A stretch of DNA of 64,000 nucleotides from JAEUIX01 sp046156035 (GTDB lineage: Bacteria > Planctomycetota > Phycisphaerae > Phycisphaerales > UBA1924): assembly GCA_046156035.1 (NCBI GenBank), contig JBJXEW010000052.1, positions 1 to 64,000 on the forward strand, in the 5' to 3' direction. The notes under the pieces were generated by a model, which saw nothing but the letters and a program-made list of their open reading frames with translations, did not search any database and was not told where the DNA came from. Shown piece by piece: positions 1-9,576 of the stretch (the first letter of the stretch is position 1; every line of letters begins with the position of its first letter). Made by a program: the position numbers and the translations under genes.

Positions 1-166
1 CGTGGCTCCTTGCGACGCGATTCCACTCGCGCCACCAAGAACATACACCACGTCCACAAAGCGCAACCGTACATGCGCCGTACCGTGCTGGATTTGTACG
101 GAAGCCGCTCGAGGAACCACCGGGCAGGCCGGTTGCTCTCTGGGTGGCAAGCCCGGCAATCTGTGG

Positions 167-172
167 TAAACT
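167..172 (+). promoter_or_regulatory. -10-like hexamer of a probable leaderless promoter
   Basis: TAAACT lies 5 nt before the ATG at 178 and no Shine-Dalgarno sequence separates them. A transcript starting 6-7 nt after this box would begin at the start codon. The same geometry recurs before several other genes in the window, but no convincing -35 box is visible here. Confidence 0.35.
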
Positions 173-177
173 GTGCT

Positions 178-3100
178 ATGACAACGATCTTCGGCCGGCG
201 GGTGTTTGTACGCGCACTGGTGCGCAGGTGCGTGATGGGTGCGTTGGTGGCCTTGAGCATGGCGGCGGTGGCCGCGGCGCAGCCCGATGCCGGGTGGGCG
301 CCCGTCGCGGCATTCCCCGCGGGCCTGGAGGCCAACGGCCCTGGGCCGCGCCCCCAACTCTTTCAGCCGCTGGTGCTGAACGGTGCCGCGCTGGAGGCCC
401 TGCTGCTGACGGCCCCGATGGAAGACACGCCCGGCGCGGCGAAGATGATCCGCGTGCCGATCCCCATGCCCGACGGGACGATGTCGGAGTTTGACGTGGT
501 GGAGTCGCCGATCATGGAGCCGGGCTTGCAAGCCGCGCTCCCGAGCACGCGGACGTACAAGGGCTGGGGTGTGGACGACCCGACGGCGGTGATGCGGCTG
601 ATGATCTCGCCGGAGGGGTGCAGCGTGATGGTCCGCTCCGCGGCGGGTGCGGTGTTCATCGATCCGTACGTGAAGGGCGACGGGATTCACCATGTGTCGT
701 ACAGGCTCAGCGATTTCGGGCCGGCCATCAACTGGGTGTGCGACACGAAGGGCGAGCCGCGGGAGATTCCGGTGGACCCGGAGGCTGGAACGGCGCTGAA
801 CCGCAGCGGCCCGACGCGCCGCAACTATCGTCTGGCGGTGGCGGCGACGGGGGAGTACACGAGCGTGTACGGCAGTGCCGCGGCGGCCCAGAACAACATC
901 GTGAGCGTCATCAACCGGATCAACCTGGTGTATGAGACGGAGGTGGCGGTGCGGTTCACGCTCGTGGCCAACAACCTTTCGCTGATCTTCACGAGTTCGG
1001 GCACCGATCCGTACACCAACAACGTCAACTCCGAGATGCTCGACCAGAACCAGACGACGGTGGACAGCATCATCGGGTCGGCGAATTACGACATCGGGCA
1101 TGTGTTCGGCACGGCGGGCGGCGGCGTGGCCCAACTCGGGTCCGTCTGCGGCAGCGGTTCCAAGGCCCGGGGTGTCTCGTCGTCGGCGGGGACGATCAAC
1201 AACCCGTACACGCTCTATGTGGTGGCCCACGAGATCGGCCACCAGTTCAACGCGCCGCACAGTTTCAACGGCATCGGCGGCTCGTGCGGCGGCAATCGCT
1301 CGGGGTCCGGCGCCATCGAGCCCGGCAGCGGGTCGACGATCATGTCCTACGCGGGCAACTGCGGGGCCGACAACATCGCCTCGAGTTCCGACCTGTTCTT
1401 CCACTCCGGGTCGTTCGACCGGATTCTCCTGTTCCTGCCCGGCGCGGCGTGCTCCACCAGCACGGCCACGGGCAACCTCGCGCCGGTGGTGAACGCGGGT
1501 GGTGACTTCACCATTCCCGCGCGCACGCCCTTCGTGCTCACCGGCTCGGCGACGGACGCCAACGGCGATGCCATGACGTACTCGTGGGAGCAGCGCGACC
1601 AGGGCGCGGCCTTGGCGCTCGCCTCCGGAGACAACGGCACCTCGCCCATCATCCGCGCGTATCCGCCGCAGGCCACGCCCATCCGCACGGTGCCCCGCCT
1701 GGGCGACCTGCTGAACAACAGCACGCCCCTGGGGGAGATTCTCCCCACGACAAGCCGATTCCTGAACTTCCGCCTCACGGCCCGAGACAACAAGGCGGGT
1801 GGCGGCGGGGTGAACACCGACGACATGCGCATCACCGTCGCGGGGTCGGCCGGCCCGTTCCAGGTCACCAGCCACAACACCTCCGGCACCTACCGCGGCG
1901 CCCAGACGGTGACGTGGGACGTGGCCGGAACCAGCATCAGCCCGATCAGCGCGCCCAACGTGCGCATCCTGCTCTCCAGCGACGGCGGCACGACCTTCCC
2001 GGTGGTGCTCACGGCCAGCACGCCCAACACGGGCACGGCCAACGTGATCTTCCCGTCCATCACCACCAACGTCGGGCGCATCCGCATCGAGCCCACCAAC
2101 AACATCTTCTTCGATGTGAACAACATCAACCTTTTCATTCGCCCGCCCACGACGCCGGTCATCTTCAACTCCGCCGGCGCGGCGGCCACCGACACCGCCG
2201 GCAACGGCAACGCCAACGGCGTGATCGATCCGGGCGAGAACCAGATCGGCCTCACGCTGGGCATCACCAACACCGGCGCATCCACCGCCACCGGCATCTC
2301 GGCCACGCTCACCAGCCTCACGCCCACCGTGTCCGTGGTCACGGGCGTGTCGGCGTACGCGAACATCGCTCCCGCGGGCGGCGCCAGCAACACGACGCCG
2401 TTCGAGATCGCCATCGCCCCCGAGCACCTCTGCGGCGAAACGATCAACCTGCAACTCTCGGTGGTGAGCGCCCAGACCTCGGCCGTGCTCCTGTACACGC
2501 TCCAGACCGGTGCCGCGGGCGGACCGCCGGGCGCCCCGGTCACCTTCCGCTACGCGGGTGCACCCGTGAACATTCCCGACAACGACTCGGCGGGCATCAG
2601 CGTGCCCATCAACGTGGCGGGCGTCGGCACCGTTCACGGCGTGCAGGCATCCATCGACGGCAGCACCTGCTCAACCGATCCGGCCGACACCAACGTCGGC
2701 CTCAACCACGGCAACGTGGGCGACCTCATCCTGTCGATCATCGCTCCCGATGCCACGGCCGTGACGATGTTCAACCGGCACGCCGCGGGCGGCATCAACT
2801 TCTGCAACACGATCTTCGACAGCACCGACCCGCTTCTACCGCCGATCCAGTTCGCCACCGCGGGGCAGGCCCCCTTCACGGACGTGTGGCGGCCCACCAA
2901 CACCACGGCGGTGCTGCTGGGCAAGAACGCCGACGGCCAGTGGTTCTTCCGCGCCCGCGATCGCGCCGCATTGGCCACGGGCACGATCCGGGCTGTGTCG
3001 ATCATCATCACGCCCCAGGGCCGCGCCTGCGCATCGCCCGTGGTGGCGTGCCCGTGGGACTACAACGCCGACGGCAACCTCAACCCCGACGACGTGGGCG

Positions 3101-3279
3101 ATTACATCACGGACTACTACATGGTTCCTGCCCTGCACGGCCCGGGTGGCTATGCGATCGCCTGCCCCGACAACGAACCCCCCTTCGACGCGGGGTACCG
3201 GGTTGATGTCACCGGCGACTGCATCGCCAACCCGGACGATCTGGGCGATTACATCACGGCGTACTACCAGGGTTGTTGA
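178..3279 (+). CDS. Secreted reprolysin-like zinc metalloprotease with P-domain and dockerin-like C-terminus
   Basis: Predicted secreted zinc protease of 1033 residues. The frame is open from position 10, but the ATG at 178 is chosen because it begins a clear signal peptide (basic VRALVRRC, hydrophobic core, AAAQ cleavage region). The metzincin zinc motif HEIGHQFNAPH falls at about residues 351-361, followed by the Met-turn IMSYAG, as in M12-type reprolysin-like enzymes. After it come Ig/PKD-like beta segments, a CARDB/APHP-like stretch around residues 680-780, and a proprotein-convertase P-domain-like region at about 795-945. The last 75 residues hold two dockerin-like units (DYNADGNLNPDD and DVTGDCIANPDD, each followed by DYIT.YY). 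The pairing of protease and P-domain is common in secreted bacterial proteins; the substrate is unknown. The C-terminal module recurs in the next gene and may be a sorting or anchoring signal. Confidence 0.9.
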   Translation: MTTIFGRRVFVRALVRRCVMGALVALSMAAVAAAQPDAGWAPVAAFPAGLEANGPGPRPQLFQPLVLNGAALEALLLTAPMEDTPGAAKMIRVPIPMPDGTMSEFDVVESPIMEPGLQAALPSTRTYKGWGVDDPTAVMRLMISPEGCSVMVRSAAGAVFIDPYVKGDGIHHVSYRLSDFGPAINWVCDTKGEPREIPVDPEAGTALNRSGPTRRNYRLAVAATGEYTSVYGSAAAAQNNIVSVINRINLVYETEVAVRFTLVANNLSLIFTSSGTDPYTNNVNSEMLDQNQTTVDSIIGSANYDIGHVFGTAGGGVAQLGSVCGSGSKARGVSSSAGTINNPYTLYVVAHEIGHQFNAPHSFNGIGGSCGGNRSGSGAIEPGSGSTIMSYAGNCGADNIASSSDLFFHSGSFDRILLFLPGAACSTSTATGNLAPVVNAGGDFTIPARTPFVLTGSATDANGDAMTYSWEQRDQGAALALASGDNGTSPIIRAYPPQATPIRTVPRLGDLLNNSTPLGEILPTTSRFLNFRLTARDNKAGGGGVNTDDMRITVAGSAGPFQVTSHNTSGTYRGAQTVTWDVAGTSISPISAPNVRILLSSDGGTTFPVVLTASTPNTGTANVIFPSITTNVGRIRIEPTNNIFFDVNNINLFIRPPTTPVIFNSAGAAATDTAGNGNANGVIDPGENQIGLTLGITNTGASTATGISATLTSLTPTVSVVTGVSAYANIAPAGGASNTTPFEIAIAPEHLCGETINLQLSVVSAQTSAVLLYTLQTGAAGGPPGAPVTFRYAGAPVNIPDNDSAGISVPINVAGVGTVHGVQASIDGSTCSTDPADTNVGLNHGNVGDLILSIIAPDATAVTMFNRHAAGGINFCNTIFDSTDPLLPPIQFATAGQAPFTDVWRPTNTTAVLLGKNADGQWFFRARDRAALATGTIRAVSIIITPQGRACASPVVACPWDYNADGNLNPDDVGDYITDYYMVPALHGPGGYAIACPDNEPPFDAGYRVDVTGDCIANPDDLGDYITAYYQGC

Positions 3280-3458
3280 CCCCGGAGCGGCCCGGAAGGA
3301 CCGGGAAGGCCCCTCCGGGGGCGGACGGCGTGTGATTTCGGACGTTGGTTGGTGTTTCGCTCTTCTCGGCCCTTGACGAGCGGCCTGTGTGGCCCCATAT
3401 TGAAGGCGTGAGGTTGTCGCCCGCGCACGCGGCGCGGTCGCCCTCCGGAGGTGCGCCC

Positions 3459-6400
3459 ATGCTCTATTCGCCCAAGGTGGCAACGCTGTCGGTGCTGGCC
3501 CTGTGCGCCGCGTGCGGCAGCGCGCTGGGCGCCCCCCTGAGTTTCACGGGGATCGGTGCGCTCCCGGGCACGGTCGCCAGCCGCGCCTCGGCCATTTCTG
3601 CCGACGGGCAGGTGGTGGGTGGGGCGGCCATGCCCGTGGCGGGCAACGCCGCAGCGTTTCTCTTTCTGGTGCCCGGCGCGACACAACTGCCCATCGGCGG
3701 CGGTGCAACCTCCGTCGCCGCGCTCTCCGCCAACGGTCTGCGCGCCGTGGGCGCGGCGGGCACGCGGGGCTACATCTTCGATCAGCCCATGGGCCCGCCC
3801 GTGCAGCCCTACAACGTGTCGAGCAACATCGCCGGCGTGAGCGCCGACGGCCAGACCACGGTCGGCTTCTTCGATGGATTCGGGGCTTTCCGCGTGACGG
3901 GCGGCGCTGATCCCGTTGCCCTCGAAACGCTCGACGGCTTCCCGGACATGACGGTCACCGGCTGCTCCGCCGACGGCCTGACGGCCATCGGCATCGCCGG
4001 CCGTCTCGAGATGGGCGCGCCCGGCCTGCCTGACCAGATTTTCTACGAGGCGGCAAAGTACGTTGACGGCATCGGCTGGGTGGGCCTGGGCACGCTCGAC
4101 GGCACCATCAGCCCCACGGAGTCGTACGCCAACGGCGTCTCGGCCGACGGCACCACGGTGGTGGGCACGTCGCTGGTGCAGCGCGTGATCGACCCGGACA
4201 CGATGGACACCGCGCTCTTCTACACGGCCTTCTCGCACACCGGCTTCGCCATGACGCCGCTCCTCTCGCTGGCGGGCGAACTGGGCTTCAGCGAGGCGCT
4301 CGACGCGAGCGCGGACGGGTCGATCGTGGTCGGCTCGGGCGACGGCGGCAGCAGCGAGACCGGCTCCAGCGCCACCATCTGGATCGGTGGCGCGCCGCAG
4401 GATGTCAAAGACATGCTGGTCGCGGTGCTGACGGCGGCGGGCCGCAGCACGGCGTCGCTCGACAACTGGAGCCTCACGTCGTGCACGGCGATCTCCGACG
4501 ACGGCGCGTGGCTGGCGGGTGAGGGCCTGTTCATGGGCGTGGCGCAGGGGTGGGTGGCACATCGGGTGGAGGAGCCGAACTTCACGGTGAATCTGCCCGC
4601 CAGTGTGAGCGCGATCCTGGGCGGTACGGCGGTGTTCTTCGTGGAGGCGGCCGGCACGCCCGCGCCGACGGTCCAGTGGTTCACGGGCACCCCCGGCAGC
4701 GGCACGCCGCTGAGCGATGGTGGCGGGATCTCCGGCGCGGGCACGGGGCTGCTCTTTGTCAGTGGCGTCCAACTGTCGGACTCGGGCACCACCTACTACT
4801 GCGTGGCCACCAGTTCGCTGGGGACGGTGACCAGCAACGTCGCCACGCTGCAGGTGAACGTTCCGCCCGTGTTCACCTCGGGCCTCCCGCCCACCACGTC
4901 CGGGGTTGCGGGCAGCGACCTCTCGCTCTCGCTCTCGGCCTCCGGCGTGCCCGCCCCCACGTTCCAGTGGTTCACAGGCACGCCCGGCAGCGGCACGCCC
5001 ATCAGCGACCTGGCGGGGAGCGTGTCGGGCGCGGCCACGTCCACGCTCACGCTCATCAACCTGCAGGCCAGCGCGGCGGGTGATTACTACTGCGTCGCGA
5101 CGAACGCCGTGGCGTCGGCCACATCCAACGTCACCAACGTCCAGATCATCGTGCCACCGTCGATCACGATGAACCCCCCCGCCAAGGTCATCGTGCGCAG
5201 CGGCGAGGACGCCCAGTTCGCGATCAGCGCCAGCGGCTCGCCGGCGCCGATGTACCAGTGGTCCAAGGGCGAGCCGGGCTCCGGCACCAACCTGATGGAT
5301 GATGGGGACACCATCAACGGCGCGATGACGCCCGTCCTTCAACTCACCGGCGTCACGCCCGACAGCGCCGGCTTGTACTACTGCACGGCGTTCATCCACG
5401 CGGGGTTCTTCGCCAACTCGACCGCGACGGTTCTCGTCGTGAACACCGGGCCCATCATCACGCAGCAGCCCGGGTCTGCGGATGTGCCGCTGGGTGACGC
5501 CGCCACGTTCACCGTGGCGATCGACGAGACCGAACTGGGAACCGACGACGTCACGTATGAATGGCAGCGGGACGGCGTGGCGATCGACTTGATGGCCGAC
5601 CCGCGTTTCTCGGTGGACAACACCTCCGGCAACTTCCCGAACTCAACGCTGACGATCACCGACCTGGCGGAGGCGGATGCGGGCGTGTACTCGGTGCTGA
5701 TCACCGGCATCTCGGGCACCAGCCTGAGCGACGAAGCGACCTTGACAGTGGCGGCGGACATCCCCGCGGAGATCACCGGGCAGCCGGCGCCTTTGCAGCG
5801 CCAGAGCGCGGGGGAGACGGCCACGTTCAGCGTGACGGCGATCGGCAGCCCGGCGCCGACGTACCAGTGGTTCGCCGGCCCGCCCGGCAGCGGCACACCG
5901 TTGAGCGACGGTCCCACACCGTGGGGCTCGACGATTTCCGGTGCCAACACCAACGAACTCACGATCACCGGCATCGCCGAGAACATCCGGCCCAACGCCC
6001 CTACGCGCGAGATCGCGCAACTGCCCGGCGTGCCCGCCGCGGGCAGCCCGCGCGGGTTCTTCCTGGCCGACCTGAACGAGTTTGTGCCGGGACCGGACAC
6101 CCTCTACGTGCTCAATGACGGGGCCGACGGGGAGGACGCCGGGCTCTACAAGTACGCGTATGACGGCACGGTGAGCCAATGGCTCCAGACGGGCTATACG
6201 CCGTTGGGCGGCGGGCCCGCCGGCGGGTTGAACGGACTGGTGGCGCCGCCCGACACCTTCGTCCCGGGTTCGCCGGCGGGTGTCGTCATGACCCTCACGG
6301 CCGACGACGGAGACCTCTTGCTCGTAGCGGTTGATGCGGGTGGATACGGCACCGGCTTGGGGGGGTTCAGCATCTTCGACGGCTTGCCAGCACCCACAGA

Positions 6401-7766
6401 CACCAAGTTGCGCGGCACGGCGTGCGCGCTCGTTGCCAACGTTGCCGGCGGGCCGCCACTCCTGGTTGTGCTGGTTTCCCGCGTGGGCGACGGTGCAACA
6501 CCGTTGAGCGACACCGGTTCGCCGGTGTCAATCGATGTCTTTGCGTTCGGCCTCGGCGGTGGAAGCCTGCCCCTCCCGAGTTCGGGTCCCGGCACCAAGT
6601 TGATCCTGGACGGCACGGCCGCGGACGAGGGGCAACTCACGGTCTCTCCCGACGGCCTGTTCGTTGCGCTGGCGGGTTACAACGCCGAAGTCGGCGGAAG
6701 CCAACCGCTCTCCACCACCGACAGTGCCACCGTCCCGCGCTCGGTGGTAGTGTTCAGCCTGGCGGGCTTCGGCAGCATCAACCTCAGCACCTCGTTGAAC
6801 GACTTTGCGGATCAAGGCCGGCCCCGCGCCGCGGTGACCGATGACGGGGTGAACCTGTGGCTGGTGGGCAGCACCGGCGGCCTGCGCTACGCCACCGTCG
6901 GGTCGGACTCGTCGGTGCCGCTCACCGCGGCCTCGCCCACGGACCTCCGCACGGTGGGCATCTTCGGCGATCAGATCCACGTATCCGCCGCGGCCGACTT
7001 GATCGCCGGCGCCGCCCGTGGCGCGGGCAACGTGCCCCCGCCGGGCAACCTCCGCATCGGCAGCGTGGCCCCCGCGCCGCCGCTGGGGAGCGACTTTGGC
7101 TCGTACTACTGCGAGGTGGCCAACACCCTGGGGACGGACGGGTCCGACATAGGCGTGCTGGAAGACGCCGCGACCCCGCTGATCCTTCAGGGGCCGCAGG
7201 ATGTCACGGCCCAGGACGGGACGGCGGCATCCTTCACCGTCACGCTCGACGAGGACGAGGACGGCACACTCGCCACGTACACGTGGTTCAAGGACGGCGT
7301 GCCGGTTGACTTTGGAAGTGATCCGCGCATCACGGTCAACCCCATCTCCGGCACGGGCGCGATGTCCACGCTCACGATCGACGCGCTGCTGGAGAGCGAC
7401 GCGGCGTTCTACGCCGTGCAGGTGCGGCGCAGCGCCGGCGGCAGCCGCACGGCCCAGGTGGGCGCGAGCCTCACGGTCTCGACCGTCAACCCCTGCCCGC
7501 TCGACTACGCGCCCGACGGCGTGGTGAACCCCGACGATCTGGGCGATTTCATCACCGACTATTTCTCCGCCCCGCCGATTCCCGGCCCGGACGGCTTCGC
7601 CATTCCCTGCCCGGACAACGACCCCCCCTACGACGTGGGCTACAAGGCCGCGTACACGAGCGACCTGAGTGGTCAGTGCTTCGAGCCCAACCCGGACAAC
7701 CTGGGCGACTTCATCACCGACTACTTCCTGCTGCCCGAGGGTTACGCCTGCCCCACAGCCATCTGA
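3459..7766 (+). CDS. Large secreted protein with HAF-like repeats, Ig-like domains and dockerin-like C-terminus
   Basis: Secreted protein of 1435 residues. The ATG at 3459 has a GGAGG ribosome binding site 6-7 nt upstream and begins a signal peptide (KVATLSVLALCAACGSALG). Residues 25-370 contain repeats around ISADGQVVGG and VSADGTTVVG, typical of the HAF/beta-propeller type of extracellular repeat. From about residue 375 there are at least five Ig-like domains, recognisable by PTVQWFTGTPGSGTPLSDGG followed by a YYCVATN core; the first three are near-copies, indicating internal duplication. An inserted section of about 350 residues (near 5995-7075) looks like a propeller-type domain within one Ig domain, because the Ig sequence resumes afterwards (DFGSYYCEVAN). 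The C-terminus repeats the NPDDLGDFITDYF module of the previous gene. Adhesion or a cell-surface role is inferred; no catalytic motif is seen. Confidence 0.88.
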   Translation: MLYSPKVATLSVLALCAACGSALGAPLSFTGIGALPGTVASRASAISADGQVVGGAAMPVAGNAAAFLFLVPGATQLPIGGGATSVAALSANGLRAVGAAGTRGYIFDQPMGPPVQPYNVSSNIAGVSADGQTTVGFFDGFGAFRVTGGADPVALETLDGFPDMTVTGCSADGLTAIGIAGRLEMGAPGLPDQIFYEAAKYVDGIGWVGLGTLDGTISPTESYANGVSADGTTVVGTSLVQRVIDPDTMDTALFYTAFSHTGFAMTPLLSLAGELGFSEALDASADGSIVVGSGDGGSSETGSSATIWIGGAPQDVKDMLVAVLTAAGRSTASLDNWSLTSCTAISDDGAWLAGEGLFMGVAQGWVAHRVEEPNFTVNLPASVSAILGGTAVFFVEAAGTPAPTVQWFTGTPGSGTPLSDGGGISGAGTGLLFVSGVQLSDSGTTYYCVATSSLGTVTSNVATLQVNVPPVFTSGLPPTTSGVAGSDLSLSLSASGVPAPTFQWFTGTPGSGTPISDLAGSVSGAATSTLTLINLQASAAGDYYCVATNAVASATSNVTNVQIIVPPSITMNPPAKVIVRSGEDAQFAISASGSPAPMYQWSKGEPGSGTNLMDDGDTINGAMTPVLQLTGVTPDSAGLYYCTAFIHAGFFANSTATVLVVNTGPIITQQPGSADVPLGDAATFTVAIDETELGTDDVTYEWQRDGVAIDLMADPRFSVDNTSGNFPNSTLTITDLAEADAGVYSVLITGISGTSLSDEATLTVAADIPAEITGQPAPLQRQSAGETATFSVTAIGSPAPTYQWFAGPPGSGTPLSDGPTPWGSTISGANTNELTITGIAENIRPNAPTREIAQLPGVPAAGSPRGFFLADLNEFVPGPDTLYVLNDGADGEDAGLYKYAYDGTVSQWLQTGYTPLGGGPAGGLNGLVAPPDTFVPGSPAGVVMTLTADDGDLLLVAVDAGGYGTGLGGFSIFDGLPAPTDTKLRGTACALVANVAGGPPLLVVLVSRVGDGATPLSDTGSPVSIDVFAFGLGGGSLPLPSSGPGTKLILDGTAADEGQLTVSPDGLFVALAGYNAEVGGSQPLSTTDSATVPRSVVVFSLAGFGSINLSTSLNDFADQGRPRAAVTDDGVNLWLVGSTGGLRYATVGSDSSVPLTAASPTDLRTVGIFGDQIHVSAAADLIAGAARGAGNVPPPGNLRIGSVAPAPPLGSDFGSYYCEVANTLGTDGSDIGVLEDAATPLILQGPQDVTAQDGTAASFTVTLDEDEDGTLATYTWFKDGVPVDFGSDPRITVNPISGTGAMSTLTIDALLESDAAFYAVQVRRSAGGSRTAQVGASLTVSTVNPCPLDYAPDGVVNPDDLGDFITDYFSAPPIPGPDGFAIPCPDNDPPYDVGYKAAYTSDLSGQCFEPNPDNLGDFITDYFLLPEGYACPTAI

Positions 7767-7823
7767 GGGTGGCATGACCCGCGCCACGCGTGCCCGGCCG
7801 CGGGCCGATACCCTCTCTGAGCC

Positions 7824-8870
7824 ATGCGCCTGCCGGTCGAGTTCGTGTCGACGATCCGCCCCAAGTACGAGGGCCGCACCGTCTGCGTGACCGGTGGTGC
7901 GGGCTTCATCGGTGGGCACATGGTGGATGCGCTGCTGTCGCTGGGCGCGACCATCCAGGTGATCGACGACCTCTCCACCTCCTCGCTCGAGCACCTCGCC
8001 GAACTCATCGACCTCGATCCGCAGCGTGTGCGCTTCACGCACGGGTCCATCCTTGACTCATCCGCCACGGGCCAGGCTGTTGAGGGGGCCGACGCGGTAT
8101 TCCACCTCGCGGCCGTCGGCTCTGTGCCCCTTTCCATGAAGGAGCCCCGGCGCACCTTCGCCGTCAACTCGACCGGCACGGTGGCCGTGCTGGAAGCCGC
8201 GCGGGCGGTGGGCGTGAAGCGGCTGGTGTTTGCATCATCGTCGTCCGTGTACGGTGCGGGCGAGACCGCGGCCCCGGGTGGTGGTGGGCCATCGCCGGAT
8301 GCGCCCCGTGTTGAGACGATGCCCCTCTGCCCGATCTCGCCCTATGGCGCAAGCAAACTGGCCGCCGAGGGCGCGCTGCGCGCCTGGGCCGCCGCCTATG
8401 CCATGCAGACCGTCTGCCTGCGCTACTTCAACGTCTTCGGGCCCCGCCAAGACCCGGACTCCCCCTACGCTGCGGTGATCCCCGCGTTCATCAAGCGGTG
8501 CCTCAACGGCGAGTCGCCGGTCATTTTTGGCGACGGCCGCCACGCCCGCGATTACACCTATGTGGCCAACGTGGTGGCCGCGAACCTGCTTGCCGGGGTG
8601 ACAGACAACGCCGCCGTCATCCGGGGCAGCCCCGTGAACATCGCGGCGGGCGTGCGGACGGACCTGCTGGAACTGGCCCGCCTGGTTGGCGAGCGTTGCG
8701 GCACGGTGGGCACACCGGAGTTTCGCCCCGAACGAGCGGGCGACATTCGGGTTTCGTCTGCCGATATTGGCCTGGCACGCCGCGCGTTGGGATACCAGCC
8801 CTTCACGTCGCTGGCGGATGGCCTGACCGAGACGGTTCAGTGGTACCGGCGTGCGCTCGCGGGCATCTGA
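7824..8870 (+). CDS. NAD-dependent epimerase/dehydratase (UDP-glucose 4-epimerase family)
   Basis: Extended short-chain dehydrogenase of 348 residues, the usual length for nucleotide-sugar epimerases. The Rossmann motif GGAGFIG is at residues 24-30, the acidic NAD-ribose position is in VIDDLSTSS, the catalytic serine region is ASSSSVYG, and the YGASK catalytic pair is at about Y174/K178. The substrate-side motif RYFNVFGPRQDP and the DGRHARDYTYV motif are those of GalE/WbpP-like enzymes. It probably interconverts or oxidises a UDP- or dTDP-sugar in the cytoplasm for cell-surface glycans; which sugar cannot be told. It is followed after 14 nt by a small conserved gene, so the two may be co-transcribed. 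Confidence 0.92.
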   Translation: MRLPVEFVSTIRPKYEGRTVCVTGGAGFIGGHMVDALLSLGATIQVIDDLSTSSLEHLAELIDLDPQRVRFTHGSILDSSATGQAVEGADAVFHLAAVGSVPLSMKEPRRTFAVNSTGTVAVLEAARAVGVKRLVFASSSSVYGAGETAAPGGGGPSPDAPRVETMPLCPISPYGASKLAAEGALRAWAAAYAMQTVCLRYFNVFGPRQDPDSPYAAVIPAFIKRCLNGESPVIFGDGRHARDYTYVANVVAANLLAGVTDNAAVIRGSPVNIAAGVRTDLLELARLVGERCGTVGTPEFRPERAGDIRVSSADIGLARRALGYQPFTSLADGLTETVQWYRRALAGI

Positions 8871-8884
8871 AGGGGTCCTATTCC

Positions 8885-9088
8885 GTGCAACGGTTGACCG
8901 ACACCCTCGGCGGCGTCTACGAACTCGTGCGATTGGCCGCGATCGCGGGTTTTCGGACGCGCGGCCCCTATTGGCAGTGGCGCCTGCACACGGCCTTCGG
9001 GAGAGGCTACCCCCCCTCACGCTGGGATTTGTGGCGCTCGGTGCTGGACTACGGCCGGTGGGCCTACCGCCTGCGGCGGGCCAGGTGA
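8885..9088 (+). CDS. Small conserved planctomycete-type protein
   Basis: A 67-residue basic protein read from GTG at 8885, 14 nt after the epimerase stop. It is rich in Arg, Trp and Tyr (RGPYWQWRLHTAFGRG, WDLWRSVLDYGRW) and has no membrane segment or known domain. Its coding-like codon use and its position directly behind the epimerase suggest a real, translationally coupled gene. The function is unknown. A longer reading of the same frame starts inside the epimerase gene at 8498 and is rejected. Confidence 0.6.
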   Translation: MQRLTDTLGGVYELVRLAAIAGFRTRGPYWQWRLHTAFGRGYPPSRWDLWRSVLDYGRWAYRLRRAR

Positions 9089-9191
9089 CGGGGACCCAGC
9101 CCCGGTTTCATGCGGGGCGTAGGTGAAATGATCCGTGCCGGGCGATACGCTGTAGTGCCCCGTCGTGCGTTCCGAGCAGAGGAGCCCTCCC

Positions 9192-9548
9192 GTGACCACA
9201 CCAGCGCCCGCGCAACACACTCCCCACGCGGCCGCGCCGGCCCGAGCGGGTGGCTTCTCGTTCGGCACGTTTCTTGTCGGCGTGATCGTGGGTCTGGTGG
9301 TGGGCCTCTTCGCGGGTGTGGTCGTGCTGCCGCTGCTGGACAGCATGGGTGGCAAGGGTGCGGGGGGCACCATCATCAACTCGTCCGCCCCCGTTGTCCG
9401 CGGCGGCAGCGAACTCAAGCCCGGCGAGACGCCTGCCGAGCCGTCCCCGCCCTCTGATGAGGAGCGGGCACGCACGGGCGAGCGGCCACCCCCGCCCGCT
9501 GAGCCGGCACCTGAGACTCCCCCCGTCGCGCCGCCCAAGAGCCATTGA
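9192..9548 (+). CDS. Small single-pass membrane protein
   Basis: A 118-residue protein starting at GTG 9192, chosen because AGGAG lies 7-8 nt upstream. It has a short Ala/Pro-rich N-terminus and one strong membrane segment rich in Gly and Val (GTFLVGVIVGLVVGLFAGVV, about residues 27-52). The tail is Pro/Glu-rich and ends in PPVAPPKSH. The glycine-zipper-like helix and disordered tail suggest a membrane anchor or oligomeric membrane peptide, but no family is recognised. It sits between the epimerase pair and the UDG-like gene on the same strand. Confidence 0.7.
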   Translation: MTTPAPAQHTPHAAAPARAGGFSFGTFLVGVIVGLVVGLFAGVVVLPLLDSMGGKGAGGTIINSSAPVVRGGSELKPGETPAEPSPPSDEERARTGERPPPPAEPAPETPPVAPPKSH

Positions 9549-9576
9549 CCACCCGCGTGGCGAAGGTTGACCACGG

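Noticed and set aside
1584..3206. 540-codon + strand frame rich in His, Arg and Gln
   Set aside because: It is the shadow of the metalloprotease gene in another frame; the composition is typical of out-of-frame GC-rich sequence and it has no domain.
3264..5399. 711-codon minus-strand frame
   Set aside because: Antisense to the Ig-repeat protein, with Arg/Ala/Gly-rich shadow composition and no motif.
6528..8042. 504-codon minus-strand frame
   Set aside because: Antisense shadow of the Ig-repeat and epimerase genes.
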